Origin: Lithospermum erythrorhizon
Lineage: Eukaryota; Streptophyta; Magnoliopsida; Boraginales; Boraginaceae
DNA: 64,000 nt
NCBI GenBank assembly: GCA_019722365.1
Contig: JADFUC010001644.1
Location: forward strand, 248,001-312,000
Reading direction: 5' to 3'
Part shown: piece after piece, positions 54,276 through 64,000 of the stretch
Layout of the letters: the number at the start of each line of letters is the position of its first letter
How positions within the stretch are numbered: position 1 is the stretch's first letter
Notes under the pieces: model-generated
Databases searched by the model: none
What the model saw: only the letters and a program-made list of their open reading frames with translations
What the model was told of the DNA's origin: nothing
Translations under genes and position numbers: made by a program

Positions 54276-55912
54276 ATGCTCTCACATGTTCCATGCCTCC
54301 TCCTCCTCTTCACCACCTCCCTCCTCCTCAAGATCACCACCTCCGCCCCTCCCTCCCCCTCCCCCACCGAATCGGCGTAACCTACACCCCATCATCCACC
54401 TCTCCACCACCAGAATCCATCTCCGCCGCCCTCCACCACCACCAAATCACCACCGTCCGCCTCCTCAACCCCTCCCCCGCCACCATTCGTGCCTTCTCCT
54501 ACACCAACATCTCCCTCCTCCTCTCTCTCCCCAACTCCCTCCTCCCCTCCTTCTCCTCCAATCTCTCTGCCCCCACCCAATATCTCTCCACCCACGTCCT
54601 CCCCTTCTACCCCCGCGCCAAAATCCACCTCATCTCCCTCGGTAATGACGTCATCACTTCCCCCCTCTCCTCCTCCTCCGTTAACTCCAACTCCGTTGAC
54701 TGTCACACCGTTGACTCTAATGCCGTTGACTTTGACCCGACGACCACCTTAATCCCCGCATTACGCAACCTCCATCTAGCACTACACAATTTAGGCATCA
54801 GGACGATACTAGTATCGACTACATTGAATATTTTGAGTATCCTAACGACGTCGTTTCCCCCCTCTCGGGCCGAGTTTCAGGACCCGATAGGGAACTTGAC
54901 GATCAAGCCGTTGTTGAGTTTTTTAGACGAGACGAATTCGTGTTTTCTGGTGAATGTGTATCCGTACAATGTGTATAAGATGAATTCGGAGATTCCTATG
55001 GGGTTCGCTTTGTTTGAGGAGCATCCGTTCAATTTTCGGGATGATGGGATTACTGGTGCGAGGTATGTTGGAAATAATGGCTTAAAACGTACATTTTGTC
55101 CCCTTTTTTTATATATATTTAGCGATGAGATGAGTTTCGAACTAGGTCCTAGGACCTTCTTGTAACTAACAATAGCCTTTTCCACTATGCTATTCGATTA
55201 ACTCCCGTGTTTTTGTGACTGCTGTTTTGATTCACTTGATTAAGATGGAACTATTGGTGTGAGGTATGTTGGAAATAATGGCTTAAAGCGTTACATTTTT
55301 CCCGTGTTTATTTATTTGTGACTGCTTATTAATATGATGGAACTATTGGAGTAAAATATGTTGGAAATAATGGCTTAAAGCGTTACATTTTGTCCCACTT
55401 TTATTTGTGACTGCTTTTCGTTTTTATTCACTCAAAAAGTTTATTTTATTTCATTAACGTGGCCATTGATTTTTACAAGGTATATGAGTTTGTATGATAT
55501 GATGGTGGACTCGGTTATTGCTGCGATGGCAGTGATGGGGTACGAGAATATTCCGGTGATCGTGGCAGAGACGGGCTGGCCGAGCTCCAGTGGTGGTGGC
55601 AAAAACGGTAATAGAAGCGGTGAGGCGGAGGTGGAGATGGAGGCGAGTTTGGTGTATGCCGAGATGTATTTGAAGGGGTTAATCAAGCATTCGAAGTCCA
55701 GGAGAGGGACTCCTTTGAGGAAAGAGGGGGCAGCTGAGGCTTACATTTATCAGCTGTTTGATGGAGTTGAGGGGAATGGAAAAGGGCAGGAGCAGAATTG
55801 GGGGATAATGTACAACAATATGAGCATGAAGTACAACATTGATTTGTCTGCTGCTGATGGGAGATTTGGCTGGAATGGGTTTTGGTTAGTGATTGTCTTT
55901 TTGCTTATATGA
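54276..55912 (+). CDS. GH17 beta-1,3-glucanase-like, apparent frameshift after signal peptide
   Basis: Two exons (54276-55062 and 55480-55912; donor AG|GTATGT, acceptor ACAAG|G). The ATG at 54276 starts an ideal signal peptide (MLSHVPCLLLLFTTSLLLKI), but that frame stops near 54378. The GH17 domain (RIGVTY onward) lies in the frame of ATG 54293, one base out, and the switch falls in a C-rich run at about 54345-54362. The enzyme domain then stays open: VRLLNPSPATIRAF, HLISLGNDV, NLHLALHNLGI, FLVNVYPYNVYKMNS, FRDDGITGARYMSLYDMMVDSV, VIVAETGWPSSS (nucleophile Glu) and EAYIYQLFDG. The usual Glu of the GNE acid/base motif is Asp here. The end is a hydrophobic tail (FWLVIVFLLI) like a GPI signal. 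It is either a recently broken gene or a consensus error in the C run. Confidence 0.8.
55041..55416. repeat. Three diverged copies of an 80-90-bp unit spanning the GH17 exon 1 donor
   Basis: The end of exon 1 plus its donor (ACTGGTGCGAGGTATGTTGG, then AAATAATGGCTTAAA) recurs twice in the intron at about 55243 and 55333. The second copy keeps GAGGTATGTTGG, and the third has AAAATATGTTGG. The first intronic copy thus provides a decoy donor. Confidence 0.8.
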
Positions 55913-56482
55913 TATGGCTTCATAATTTTGTTTGAAGAATTGGTAGGTTGATGGCTTTTTGAATGTAGATAATGTGATTAGGTGTTGACTTCATTGACTG
56001 TTTGTGCAGAATTGATTTGTAGTAACTAACAAATGTGGTATAATTGATGAAAATTGGAATCAATTGATGGATGATTTTAAGACATTCCCAGAATGTATGT
56101 TTTTTGTTCTCAATTGATTATTTTCTTCACAATAGAACTGTGTATATATAGTTCAACATTACAAGTCTACATTGATCAATCATTTTGTTTGGAAGAATCA
56201 TAGTATTATAGTCACTTCACATGACCCAATACTGGGAAGAATATAGTAAACAAAATACAGATATTGATGTAGTTGCTTTTCTATTTCCACTACTCTGGTT
56301 GACATTGCTGATACATATGGATGCCTGTTTTGAGCTTCTCCAGGCAAAAACAATGTGAATGGTGAGGACATACTCCACCCGACTACATGCAAGCACAACA
56401 TTTTCATCCTTTTACGATGTTGTTGCTTATATTGGCTTCTACATAAGGGAAAATAAATTTGATGGTTTTCCACCATAAGTTT

Positions 56483-58585
56483 TTATTTACTGCGCTTTTT
56501 GGCTTCACTGTAGAGGATCACCCCAAATACTGTCAATGAGTAGCCAAGCATCCCAGTCACTGACACGGGATTGCGAAAAATCAATATTGAAATGACCACC
56601 GCAACAGCTCCTTTCGCATTTCCAAGAACCTGAATTAGCAAGTTTGACACATAGTTATATTAAATGCAACAAGAAAAACAATGAATCAGAAGATATTACT
56701 CAACTGACTAGCCAAGTCTGCAACTATTTATATATTTTAATCCTGGCACCTAATACCATACTATCATGTTGATCATTTGGAAAGCAATTATACTCATGTA
56801 ACTTATTGTTTCCAGGTCTGCATGAACATTCAATCACCAAAATCTCACATCTCCAAGCCAGCAAACAGGGTTCATATCCATGATCCTCCAAGTAAAAGAA
56901 AAAAAATTGATGCATACTACGTACAGAAATAATCAGAAGCAAGGTAAATTGCTGCATATCAAGATGCATATGCTGTTTACACCCAAAAATAACATGAAGA
57001 TCTGTTAAGTATGAGGAACAGATTACACAATCTTGACCAGGATATGGTCTCACAGGAATGAATTTCGGTCATTTCCAGTTTTGTTACAAATCTGAAACTA
57101 CACCAACTTAACATCAAATAAAATTATTTACCTGGAGAGTTAGAGCACTCGTGTGTTTTGTGACTAGAAAATTGGTCAGATTCACACAATATGCAAGCAC
57201 AGAATTGAATAAAAGCAACCAAATGATATTGATATCATCTCTGGCAAGAGCCACAGTGATGCCAACCACATTCTCCTCCATATATAGTGTTGCAGGCAGC
57301 AAAAGTACCACAGCTATTGGAGCCATGTACAGAAGAAGATTCATAGAGTTTAATCTTTCACTGTGGCAAAAAAAGAAAAACACATCAAAACAGATCTAAC
57401 CTAACACTTAACGAAATAACATTATAATTTCTGGAAAACATAAGCAGTTACCCTTCAGAAGAAAGTAAAATTCCCTGAACCACTGATTTCAATGCTCTTG
57501 CAGCTGTGGCACCGAGACACATTATGAAGCCGAATAAATGGAAACTTGGCTCACCTCTAACAATTTGAAAGTATATCCATTAAAGCCAGCCCAGTGTTCT
57601 AATAATTATGATATTCAGATCAAAATGAGTGAGCGTAAACATTAGAACTTGACAGAACCATCATTTTGGATTCCAAACACTACAGCAACAACTCCACAAA
57701 GGTCTTTACTTTGTAAATTATAGGCTTCTTACACGACAGACTTCTGCCAAATTTACAAAGGTCTTCATTTCGTAAATTATACTTTGGCCTTCTCACATGA
57801 CAGACTTCTATTAAAGTTACATGATCATGTTCGACTTAGTTATAACTTTTAACAGTTATAGCTATATCCCTAAGCAAAATGCACTATCTAAATAGAATGA
57901 TAACATCCTGATCCTAACAAAATGTTGAGCACCAATAGAGGATCACAAAATCCTGCTTATTTTCAAATAAAGAACAATGCTAAATTCAAATTCATGCAAA
58001 TATCAGAGTCAAATTCATGCAATTTCTTATTTTGCTTAGTGCTAATAAATTTCATAATACATTTGAGTCCAACCCAATAATGTCAATAACACATATAACC
58101 AACATAACTAAATGTAGATTTTTACAGAAACATACCCCACTGGCAATGACGACCCCAGTAACTACCGGAATAAGGGTGATGTACGTCAACCACGCCTCCC
58201 TCTTGAATGTCATTAAATAAGCAAAAATAGCTGTAAAAAAGGGTGTAGTGGCACCAATCGCCTGAGTAAATGACACTGGCAAGTACCTAAGCGAGACATT
58301 CCCACTAACAACAGAGGCACAAAAGATGGCACTTAAAGCGGAGATCTTAAAGAACTGAACCCTAGATTTTATAGTCTGCATAGGCACCATCTTCATCCAA
58401 GCAATTGCAATGTAGCTCAACAATGAGCAAGCTGTCATATGACACATAGTCAAGAAGATTGGATATTTAAACCCATAATTGCTCAGCAAATACTTGTTCA
58501 ACAACAACACCCCAATGTTCGATGCATACCACGACGTCACCAAACTGATCGTAAAAAACCGGCTTGACGGCTTCATAGCCGACAT
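56483..58585 (-). CDS. Sugar-phosphate/phosphate translocator family (TPT/NST) membrane protein
   Basis: Member of the plant TPT/nucleotide-sugar transporter superfamily, closest in sequence style to the At5g05820/At3g11320 group; the substrate is unknown. Exons: 58585-58136, 57556-57452, 57360-57132 and 56629-56483. Ten or so membrane helices are spread over about 310 aa. Conserved blocks are [50 protein letters not shown] in shortened form, [70 protein letters not shown] and the end YSEAKKRSK. The oddity is at intron 1: the donor reads AGTGGGG|TATGT. Only three Gs would let the GTATGT donor keep VIASGGEPSF in frame; with four, the joined frame is out by one. Exons 2-4 join cleanly. Confidence 0.85.
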
Positions 58586-58905
58586 AATTTGTATCTCAAA
58601 TAGAACAAATTCAACCCCAGAAAGTTACAATTTGCAATTTGTACCTCAAATAGAAGAAACTCAACCCCAGAAAACCACAATTTGCAATTTGTACCTCAAA
58701 TAGAAGAAATCCAATCACCTAAAATCACAATTTGCATCTCAAATACAAGAAATTCAACCCCAGAAAGTCACAGTTTGCAATTTGTATCTCAACTATAATA
58801 AATTCAATCCCAGAAACATACAATTTGCAATTGTATCTCAAATAGACTAAATTCAACCCCAAAAACTACAACTTGCAATTTATAGGAAAATTACAATTTG
58901 CAATA
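58586..58905. repeat. 50-bp minisatellite directly upstream of the translocator ATG
   Basis: Six recognisable units of 43-50 bp plus a partial one. Each reads like AATTTGTATCTCAAATAGAA, then AATTCAACCCCAGAAA, then TTACAATTTGC, with small differences. The first unit begins at the base next to the start codon (58585), so the array probably forms much of the 5' UTR and core promoter. Confidence 0.9.
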
Positions 58906-58909
58906 CTAG

Positions 58910-59377
58910 TATTTCAAAGTTTTGAACTTTAACTCAAACCATACAAAATTATGCACCTAATCAAGAAAATGAAGCAGTTGGGTAGCTGAGATATTATGAT
59001 CTTTTAGTGCTATGAGCTTATATAAATCAAAGCAACTCAAAACATAGATCTGATAAATAATCTTGAATCTAAAGAGATGAAGCAACTAAAGTCAACTACC
59101 ATGGATCTGATGCTTATACTACTTCCTCAATCTCATCAAAATATGAGTACGTATTACATTAAAGACACCGACATGTAAAACAAAATTAGGTGTACGTAAC
59201 AACCAGGTTGTTATCAACTCGGGTTCCAACGCTCAATCGGATAAATACTTTATCGATTGGATAGATATTTTATGGAGTATATATTAATGTAGAATATGTA
59301 AATATGTGTGTGAATATGTTGACAAAAAGAGCAAACGGGTCAAGAAAAGTGTACTAGGGATGACTTATTAGTATTAT

Positions 59378-59413
<36 letters not shown>

Positions 59414-61320
59414 GTTATAGTTTGATTATTAATCCATTCAGTTTATTTATTGAGGTTAAAAATTAGTTAAAACATCATTTGTCTTAATGGTTGACATTTG
59501 TGCTATCAAACTAACAACCATTTATTTCTCCCACCAAAAATGGAAAAATATAAAGTTTCAAGCTTGTTTAGTATATATTTAAACGGTATCAAAACTACGG
59601 TATCATAAATCAATCATTTGGTACTATGTTCATTTCAATTCACTTATGTTAGCCCACCAGAAGTGCTAACTTATTGAATGGGACAGTCAGAATCACTTAA
59701 GTTAAGAAGTCAATATTTTCTCCTACTAATACTTTTATTGAAATATATAGATTGGCCTATGACATTGCTATGCTATCAATGTCAATTTATGTTAATGCTA
59801 GCCACAAGACTTACAAAAAAAAAAAAATATTTGTATTCTTATAAAAATAAATTATAAAAGAGTTAATACCTCATTTCAACTATTGTTCAATCAGTACAAC
59901 ATAACTTTCAGCGTATTAGTTAAATTTTGAAGAAAAAATCAAACATCCCACTAAATTGGGAAGAAAAGAGTACATGCTCAAAAAAGTGTGATGGTTTGAA
60001 GACTAGATGGTCGAGCAAAAACAAAATTTGTTAGCAAGGGTCTAAAGGATAAGCTAATAGTTAGCATCTTATTTTTTATTCATAGGTAAAGGGCATTAGA
60101 AGGTATAAATTGACCATATATATTTCATAAGTGAAATAATATCTTAATTGTGAAAGATTTTCACATTTTATAAGTAATTATATTTAAAAATGAAATAAAA
60201 TGAGATAAAAATAAAAATTTAACACAAAGTGGGATGTGTCTTGATCAAGTAAGCCAGCTTGAGGCTCGCTTCATTATGTTCGATCAGAATTAAGTGAGCC
60301 AGAGGTTTAATGATTGCCAGTTGAGCAAAATTTCAAGCTACTTTCGGCATATTAACGAAGTAGTCATTGACTGCAACTATAGTTGTTCTTTATGGACTAT
60401 CATCGGATCGTCCACTACATGTTGTATGTTTATCTGATAGTTTTATAGGTTCTTATCAACTCCTCTTTCTTTGCAAACGTCTCTATAATTCTGCAGGCTA
60501 ATACTCTCCAATTGAATATTTAAATGCGTTTGATTTTCAATGGTTCTTTTTCCAATTCTCATGGCAGTAGATAAGTATGTATTCTGGCAAGAAGTCTTTA
60601 TATTATTGTTTTGATATCTAGTTATTTCATCAATAAGAATGGAACCCCGTGAAATATGTACCTATTCTTAACTGAGCTATGCATTGCTGTGAAGGTGGTA
60701 TGGGTTGATATCAGCACATCTTAGTTCTCAAGGCTTGTCGGTTAACTGTATCTGTATTGCTAGCTGCATAAAGAGAGCGAGGGACGAGGATGAACAGATC
60801 CCAACACCCCCCACGCCCCAAACCACCATGTTAACAACTCAATACATCTAGCGTGATAGTACTCTATGCTTTTCTACCAGCTCTTTATCACCTGAAGGCA
60901 CTCTTCCTCTCCCCGCAATTATCAAAGCTCTCTCGCTTTCCTATGTGTCAAAGTTTCAGAAGGTAGCAGCACAATACAGACATTGATAAAGCTCACATAT
61001 TGCATATATCCTAAATCAAAGGTCAATAGCTTCGTGTACTTCTTTTGATTTTGTAGCACAAGTTCTTATCAGACTCGACAAGGAATTAGAGATCATACCA
61101 ACAAAGAATACTAAAGCACCTCTGCACCATAACCTTAACTTCATCAGAAAAGCAATACTAATGAACATCAGTTAGCTAATACTAACATTGCATTACTAGT
61201 AAAACATACAATACTTACACAAACAGATACATCAAAACATCACAATAATACGACGAAACTACAAGGTCCACACAACATAGGAACATGAAGTGAAATAAAC
61301 ATATACAATATCAATACATA
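58910..61320. other. Intergenic, AT-rich
   Basis: No supported gene. It contains a GA microsatellite (59381-59410) and an A-run near 59815. Short frames lack any recognisable domain. Confidence 0.55.
59381..59410 (+). repeat. (GA)15 microsatellite
   Basis: An uninterrupted 30-bp GA run. It lies about 0.8 kb upstream of the translocator start. GA repeats can bind BPC-type GAGA factors, but at this distance a regulatory role is speculative. Confidence 0.9.
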
Positions 61321-61328
61321 GATACCAC

Positions 61329-62435
61329 TTAATTGTTGTTCTGTTTCTTAATGTCGACTGAGCTATCCCCAACAACCACATTAATCTTTTCATAAGCGAA
61401 ATTTCCTCCACGAACATCGAATTTAACTGGGATCTCCACCTCATTGCTAGAAGAAATAATCACCCAAAGTGACAACACAACAAACGCTGCCAATGCTCCA
61501 CAACCAGTCACGAAAATCAAACCCGAAAGGAACCCCAAAACACAGCTTCTCTTCTTCTCAACCTTCTTCACTTCTCCATTACCATTACCAAAACCCAGTG
61601 GATCAAACGGCTGAGAATGTAACGACTTGGGGATACTCCAAGTCCTCACATTCCAAGAATAGACAACAACACTCTGAAGTGATTCACCATTCGAAGAACT
61701 CAGCCCCATGGACACCATTCGATCACCCCACATTTCTCCCAAATCCATCTCATACGCTATCAATGGATCATAAGGCCTAGCTGAACCAAATTTACTCAAC
61801 CTAACCTCCAATCTTTTCGAACTCGAATCATAACTTATCCAAGAACGCATTTTTATCCCACTATTCAACACCAACCCGGTTTTTGACAAATCACAAACCT
61901 CCACAGACCTAAAGCTATTCACATCAATTCCCACATGATTACTATTAACATCTCCCACATTCTCATCAACCAAAGTATCAAACTCAACCCCAAAAAAGTT
62001 TACACCTTTATGAATCCCAAAAGCACTGTTTCTTGAAAGCTCAAAAGGGTAAGTTTGGAACATGACAAATGCAAGTCCATCTCCATTATGGGGTGATATT
62101 GAAAATGTAAAATCCGTGGAAAATGAGACTTGGGACCTGTTTGGTATGGATTTTTTCCAAATCAGTAGACCAGTACTTGAAGATTGGTTTGGAGCAGTGA
62201 GTTGAACAGCAGAGTTGTCAGATATATTCATTGCATCACCTACAAGGATGTTAGAGTAGATAGCTTGTGGCATAGTTTCAAGAGAGTTTCGGGATCCAAA
62301 AGGAGTTGCGCGTTCCTTAGAGGTGACTTCAAAAGTGCTTCGGGATCCAAAAGGAGTTACGTGTCCTAGATTTGCTCTGAGAGCTGAGATTATACATAGT
62401 GGAAGAAGGGTTGAGAGAATAAGCAAAAGCAACAT
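61329..62435 (-). CDS. L-type lectin-domain membrane protein without kinase
   Basis: Single-exon gene, 368 aa, ATG 62435. Signal peptide MLLLLILSTLLPLCIISALRA. Then comes a legume-lectin domain (about residues 55-275): IYSNILVGDAMNIS, STDFTFSISPHNGDGLAFVM (conserved GDGxAF), NFFGVEFDT (metal-site region), NHVGIDVNS, SWISYDSSSKRLEV and MVSMGLSSSNGES. A linker follows, then one transmembrane segment (about 305-332, LIFVTGCGALAAFVVLSLWV). The tail is only about 35 aa, ending in Gln/Asn, so there is no kinase, unlike LecRKs; such kinase-less homologs exist in plants. Several carbohydrate/metal residues look altered (for example DENVGDVNSN for the usual DxxDxxxNH), so sugar binding is uncertain. 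A short TPFGSR-type duplication follows the signal peptide. Confidence 0.88.
   Translation of the reverse strand: MLLLLILSTLLPLCIISALRANLGHVTPFGSRSTFEVTSKERATPFGSRNSLETMPQAIYSNILVGDAMNISDNSAVQLTAPNQSSSTGLLIWKKSIPNRSQVSFSTDFTFSISPHNGDGLAFVMFQTYPFELSRNSAFGIHKGVNFFGVEFDTLVDENVGDVNSNHVGIDVNSFRSVEVCDLSKTGLVLNSGIKMRSWISYDSSSKRLEVRLSKFGSARPYDPLIAYEMDLGEMWGDRMVSMGLSSSNGESLQSVVVYSWNVRTWSIPKSLHSQPFDPLGFGNGNGEVKKVEKKRSCVLGFLSGLIFVTGCGALAAFVVLSLWVIISSSNEVEIPVKFDVRGGNFAYEKINVVVGDSSVDIKKQNNN
62288..62358 (-). repeat. Intragenic 51-bp duplication in the lectin gene
   Basis: An identical 20-base word lies at 62288-62307 and 62339-62358, 51 bp apart, so the copies stay in frame. It encodes the two TPFGSR(S/N) motifs between the signal peptide and the lectin domain. 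Confidence 0.8.
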
Positions 62436-62439
62436 TGTT

Positions 62440-63280
62440 TTTGAAAATGTGGCATTAGATGAAGATGGTGATTAAAAATCAGATCTTGATTAGGATTATG
62501 TTTTTTGGTTTCTAGGGTTTGTGACTTTAATGTTTAGGAATATCTGAAGCTCAGAGCACTAACTGTAAGGCAGGTATATCACCACTATAGTCTATGCAGT
62601 ACAGTTTAAAGTAATATTTCTTACATATTAATTAGTGTTATAACGAAATTAATAATTTAAATTCTCATAACGCTGAATACTGCTAAGAATTATGAATTAA
62701 ATAGTTTCTTGGTAAATTTTTGTTATAAATACCCCCCATTTCTTCATTGCAGTGACACCAAAAACTTTCAAGAAGAATCACATTAAATTAAGATTTTCAA
62801 TAATTGAAATTTTATTAGAGATTCTGCTTATAATGTTAGGATTTTGTGAATTTTGGAAGCCTTAATACCAAATAGTACTAAACATTTCAATTGTTTTTTG
62901 TTACTAAAACAATTCACTTTAATTACTAGTAAGATTTTGATTTTATATTTATTAAAATAAAAAATAAACAAGTGATTCGATGGGCAAACACGTCAAGTTT
63001 GATGTTTATTGGCGGGTATTTGTTTTGCCCTCCGAATGACACGTCGTGAATTTCCAAACACCCTCCCACTGCCGAGAGATCACCAAATCCAAAAAACCAA
63101 ATTTTGACAAAAAAATCTGGTCTCTTCATTGATTCGGACAAGAAATTTGTCAAATTTCCTCACCATTTTGATGGATTGAGATGTTCAATCCCTACCAAGA
63201 ATCGATTTCAGCCATTATCAGAGACAACAATAGAATTTGTATCTTTTTTTCCTAGGATTTACAAACCCAATTTGATTTTA
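62440..63280. other. Intergenic upstream of the lectin gene
   Basis: AT-rich. The first part is presumably the lectin promoter. No element was recognised with confidence. Confidence 0.4.
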
Positions 63281-63289
63281 GATCTGAAG

Positions 63290-63762
63290 ATGTCGTTGCA
63301 AAAAAAATTGTCCTCAAGAAAGAATAGGAATGTTTCCTATGGAGATGAGAAAGCTAACACAATTCAAAGAACTCTATTTGCAAAATCAGGAGAGTTTATT
63401 ACCTTGAAGATACAACAACTTCCATCAAATCAAGAGGCTCATAAACCCTGGGTAAGTAAACCCACATTAGTCTCATTTAAAGTAAACATCTGGTTCTTTT
63501 TACGAAAATTAATTCAAGATTAATTTCACTCTGTTCACTTCCTTTGAAAATTAATTCAAGATGGTGAAGAGGAAGTGATCCTTAAAGGGGATTTAAATAT
63601 GAAAAAAGAAGTTCATCAGATGAAAATTACTTCTAAGATACCTCACATAAAAAGGTCCAATTCTGATATTAAGATGGTAAACTCAAATGAAAAGTCTGGT
63701 AACTGGACTTTTCTGCCTAAAAAAACAGAAATCGTGAGAATGATAATATGGGTCTTAACATA
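63290..63762 (+). CDS. Possible exons of an unrecognised gene, runs toward window end
   Basis: A candidate exon runs from ATG 63290 (MSLQKKLSSRKNRN) to KPW at 63451, followed by a clean GTAAGT donor. A second open stretch at about 63560-63762 (GEEEVILKGDLNMKKEV, NWTFLPKKTEIVRM) could be a later exon. The codons are lysine- and serine-rich and match no family that I recognise. A decayed transposable element is equally possible. Low confidence. Confidence 0.2.
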
Positions 63763-64000
63763 GACATTGAAATTTTAATGTAAAATAAAAGGAGACTTTA
63801 TTCAAGCTATCAAATAGGAAGCATTGCGAACAAGGCCATTGAAGAAAATATCTGGTCCAGATTTAATATTTGGAGTGACATGTGGGGATTGAATGGTGTT
63901 TCATTACGAGAATTACCAACAAAGAGGTTGGATTAAGGGGAAATTCTTTTAACGATCATCAAATGTTTTCAAAAATATTCACGGATAGTAACTTGATGAT

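Noticed and set aside
54262..54752. Proline-rich overlapping frames at the start of the GH17 gene
   Set aside because: They are other-frame readings of a C-rich coding segment. Only the GH17 frame shows conserved motifs.
58479..58703. Plus-strand open frame across the translocator start and minisatellite
   Set aside because: It is antisense to exon 1, and its C-terminal part is just the tandem repeat translated.

Overview
The window is nuclear DNA of a flowering plant, almost certainly a eudicot. The evidence is AT-rich intergenic DNA, spliced genes with GT-AG introns, plastid-targeted proteins, and plant-only families (HSPRO, L-type lectin, plant-type GH17). Stowaway-like MITEs, tRNA-derived SINE fragments and a Ty1-copia relic are also present. 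An HSPRO gene fits many eudicots, so I do not name a species. Splice junctions were worked out by hand from protein-family expectation and splice consensus.

Layout. 2.6-6.8 kb (-): a multi-exon EGY2-like site-2 protease that looks like a pseudogene, with a decayed 5' half and an intact 3' catalytic half. 12.7-14.0 kb (+): a single-exon HSPRO gene. 14.8-17.8 kb (-): a GT64 glycosyltransferase of the EPC1/GMT1 type, five exons. 17.8-24.9 kb: intergenic, with two SINE-like pieces and short tandem duplications. 25.0-27.3 kb (+): eIF3f, six exons, with a site II palindrome and a telo-box in front. 28.1-28.7 kb (-): a membrane-anchored FAS1 protein. 28.8-34.6 kb: gene-poor, including about 3.4 kb of unusually GC-rich decayed sequence. 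34.6-35.8 kb (-): a C2-domain, proline-rich SRC2-like protein. 36.7-39.4 kb (+): signal peptidase complex subunit SPC25, five exons, including an apparent AT-AC U12-type intron. 40.3-42.0 kb (-): ribosomal protein eL19, five exons. 43.0-48.2 kb: a heavily mutated Ty1-copia element on the minus strand, bounded by two copies of a roughly 250-bp repeat. 49.3-53.4 kb (+): plastid adenylosuccinate lyase, ten exons. 54.3-55.9 kb (+): a GH17 glucanase-like gene with an apparent frameshift between signal peptide and enzyme domain. 56.5-58.6 kb (-): a sugar-phosphate/phosphate translocator family gene with an apparent extra base at its first splice donor and a 50-bp minisatellite touching its start codon. 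61.3-62.4 kb (-): an L-type lectin membrane protein without a kinase. 62.9-64.0 kb: possible exons of an unrecognised gene that runs off the window.

The genes do not form a pathway. They are mostly housekeeping functions (translation: eIF3f, eL19; ER processing: SPC25; purine synthesis: ADSL; Golgi glycosylation: EPC1/GMT1) mixed with defence- or wall-related genes (HSPRO, lectin, GH17, FAS1, C2). I did not find a novel multi-gene system. The most interesting items are the AT-AC intron in SPC25, the asymmetric decay of the EGY2 copy, the one-base disruptions in the GH17 and translocator genes, and the minisatellite abutting a start codon.
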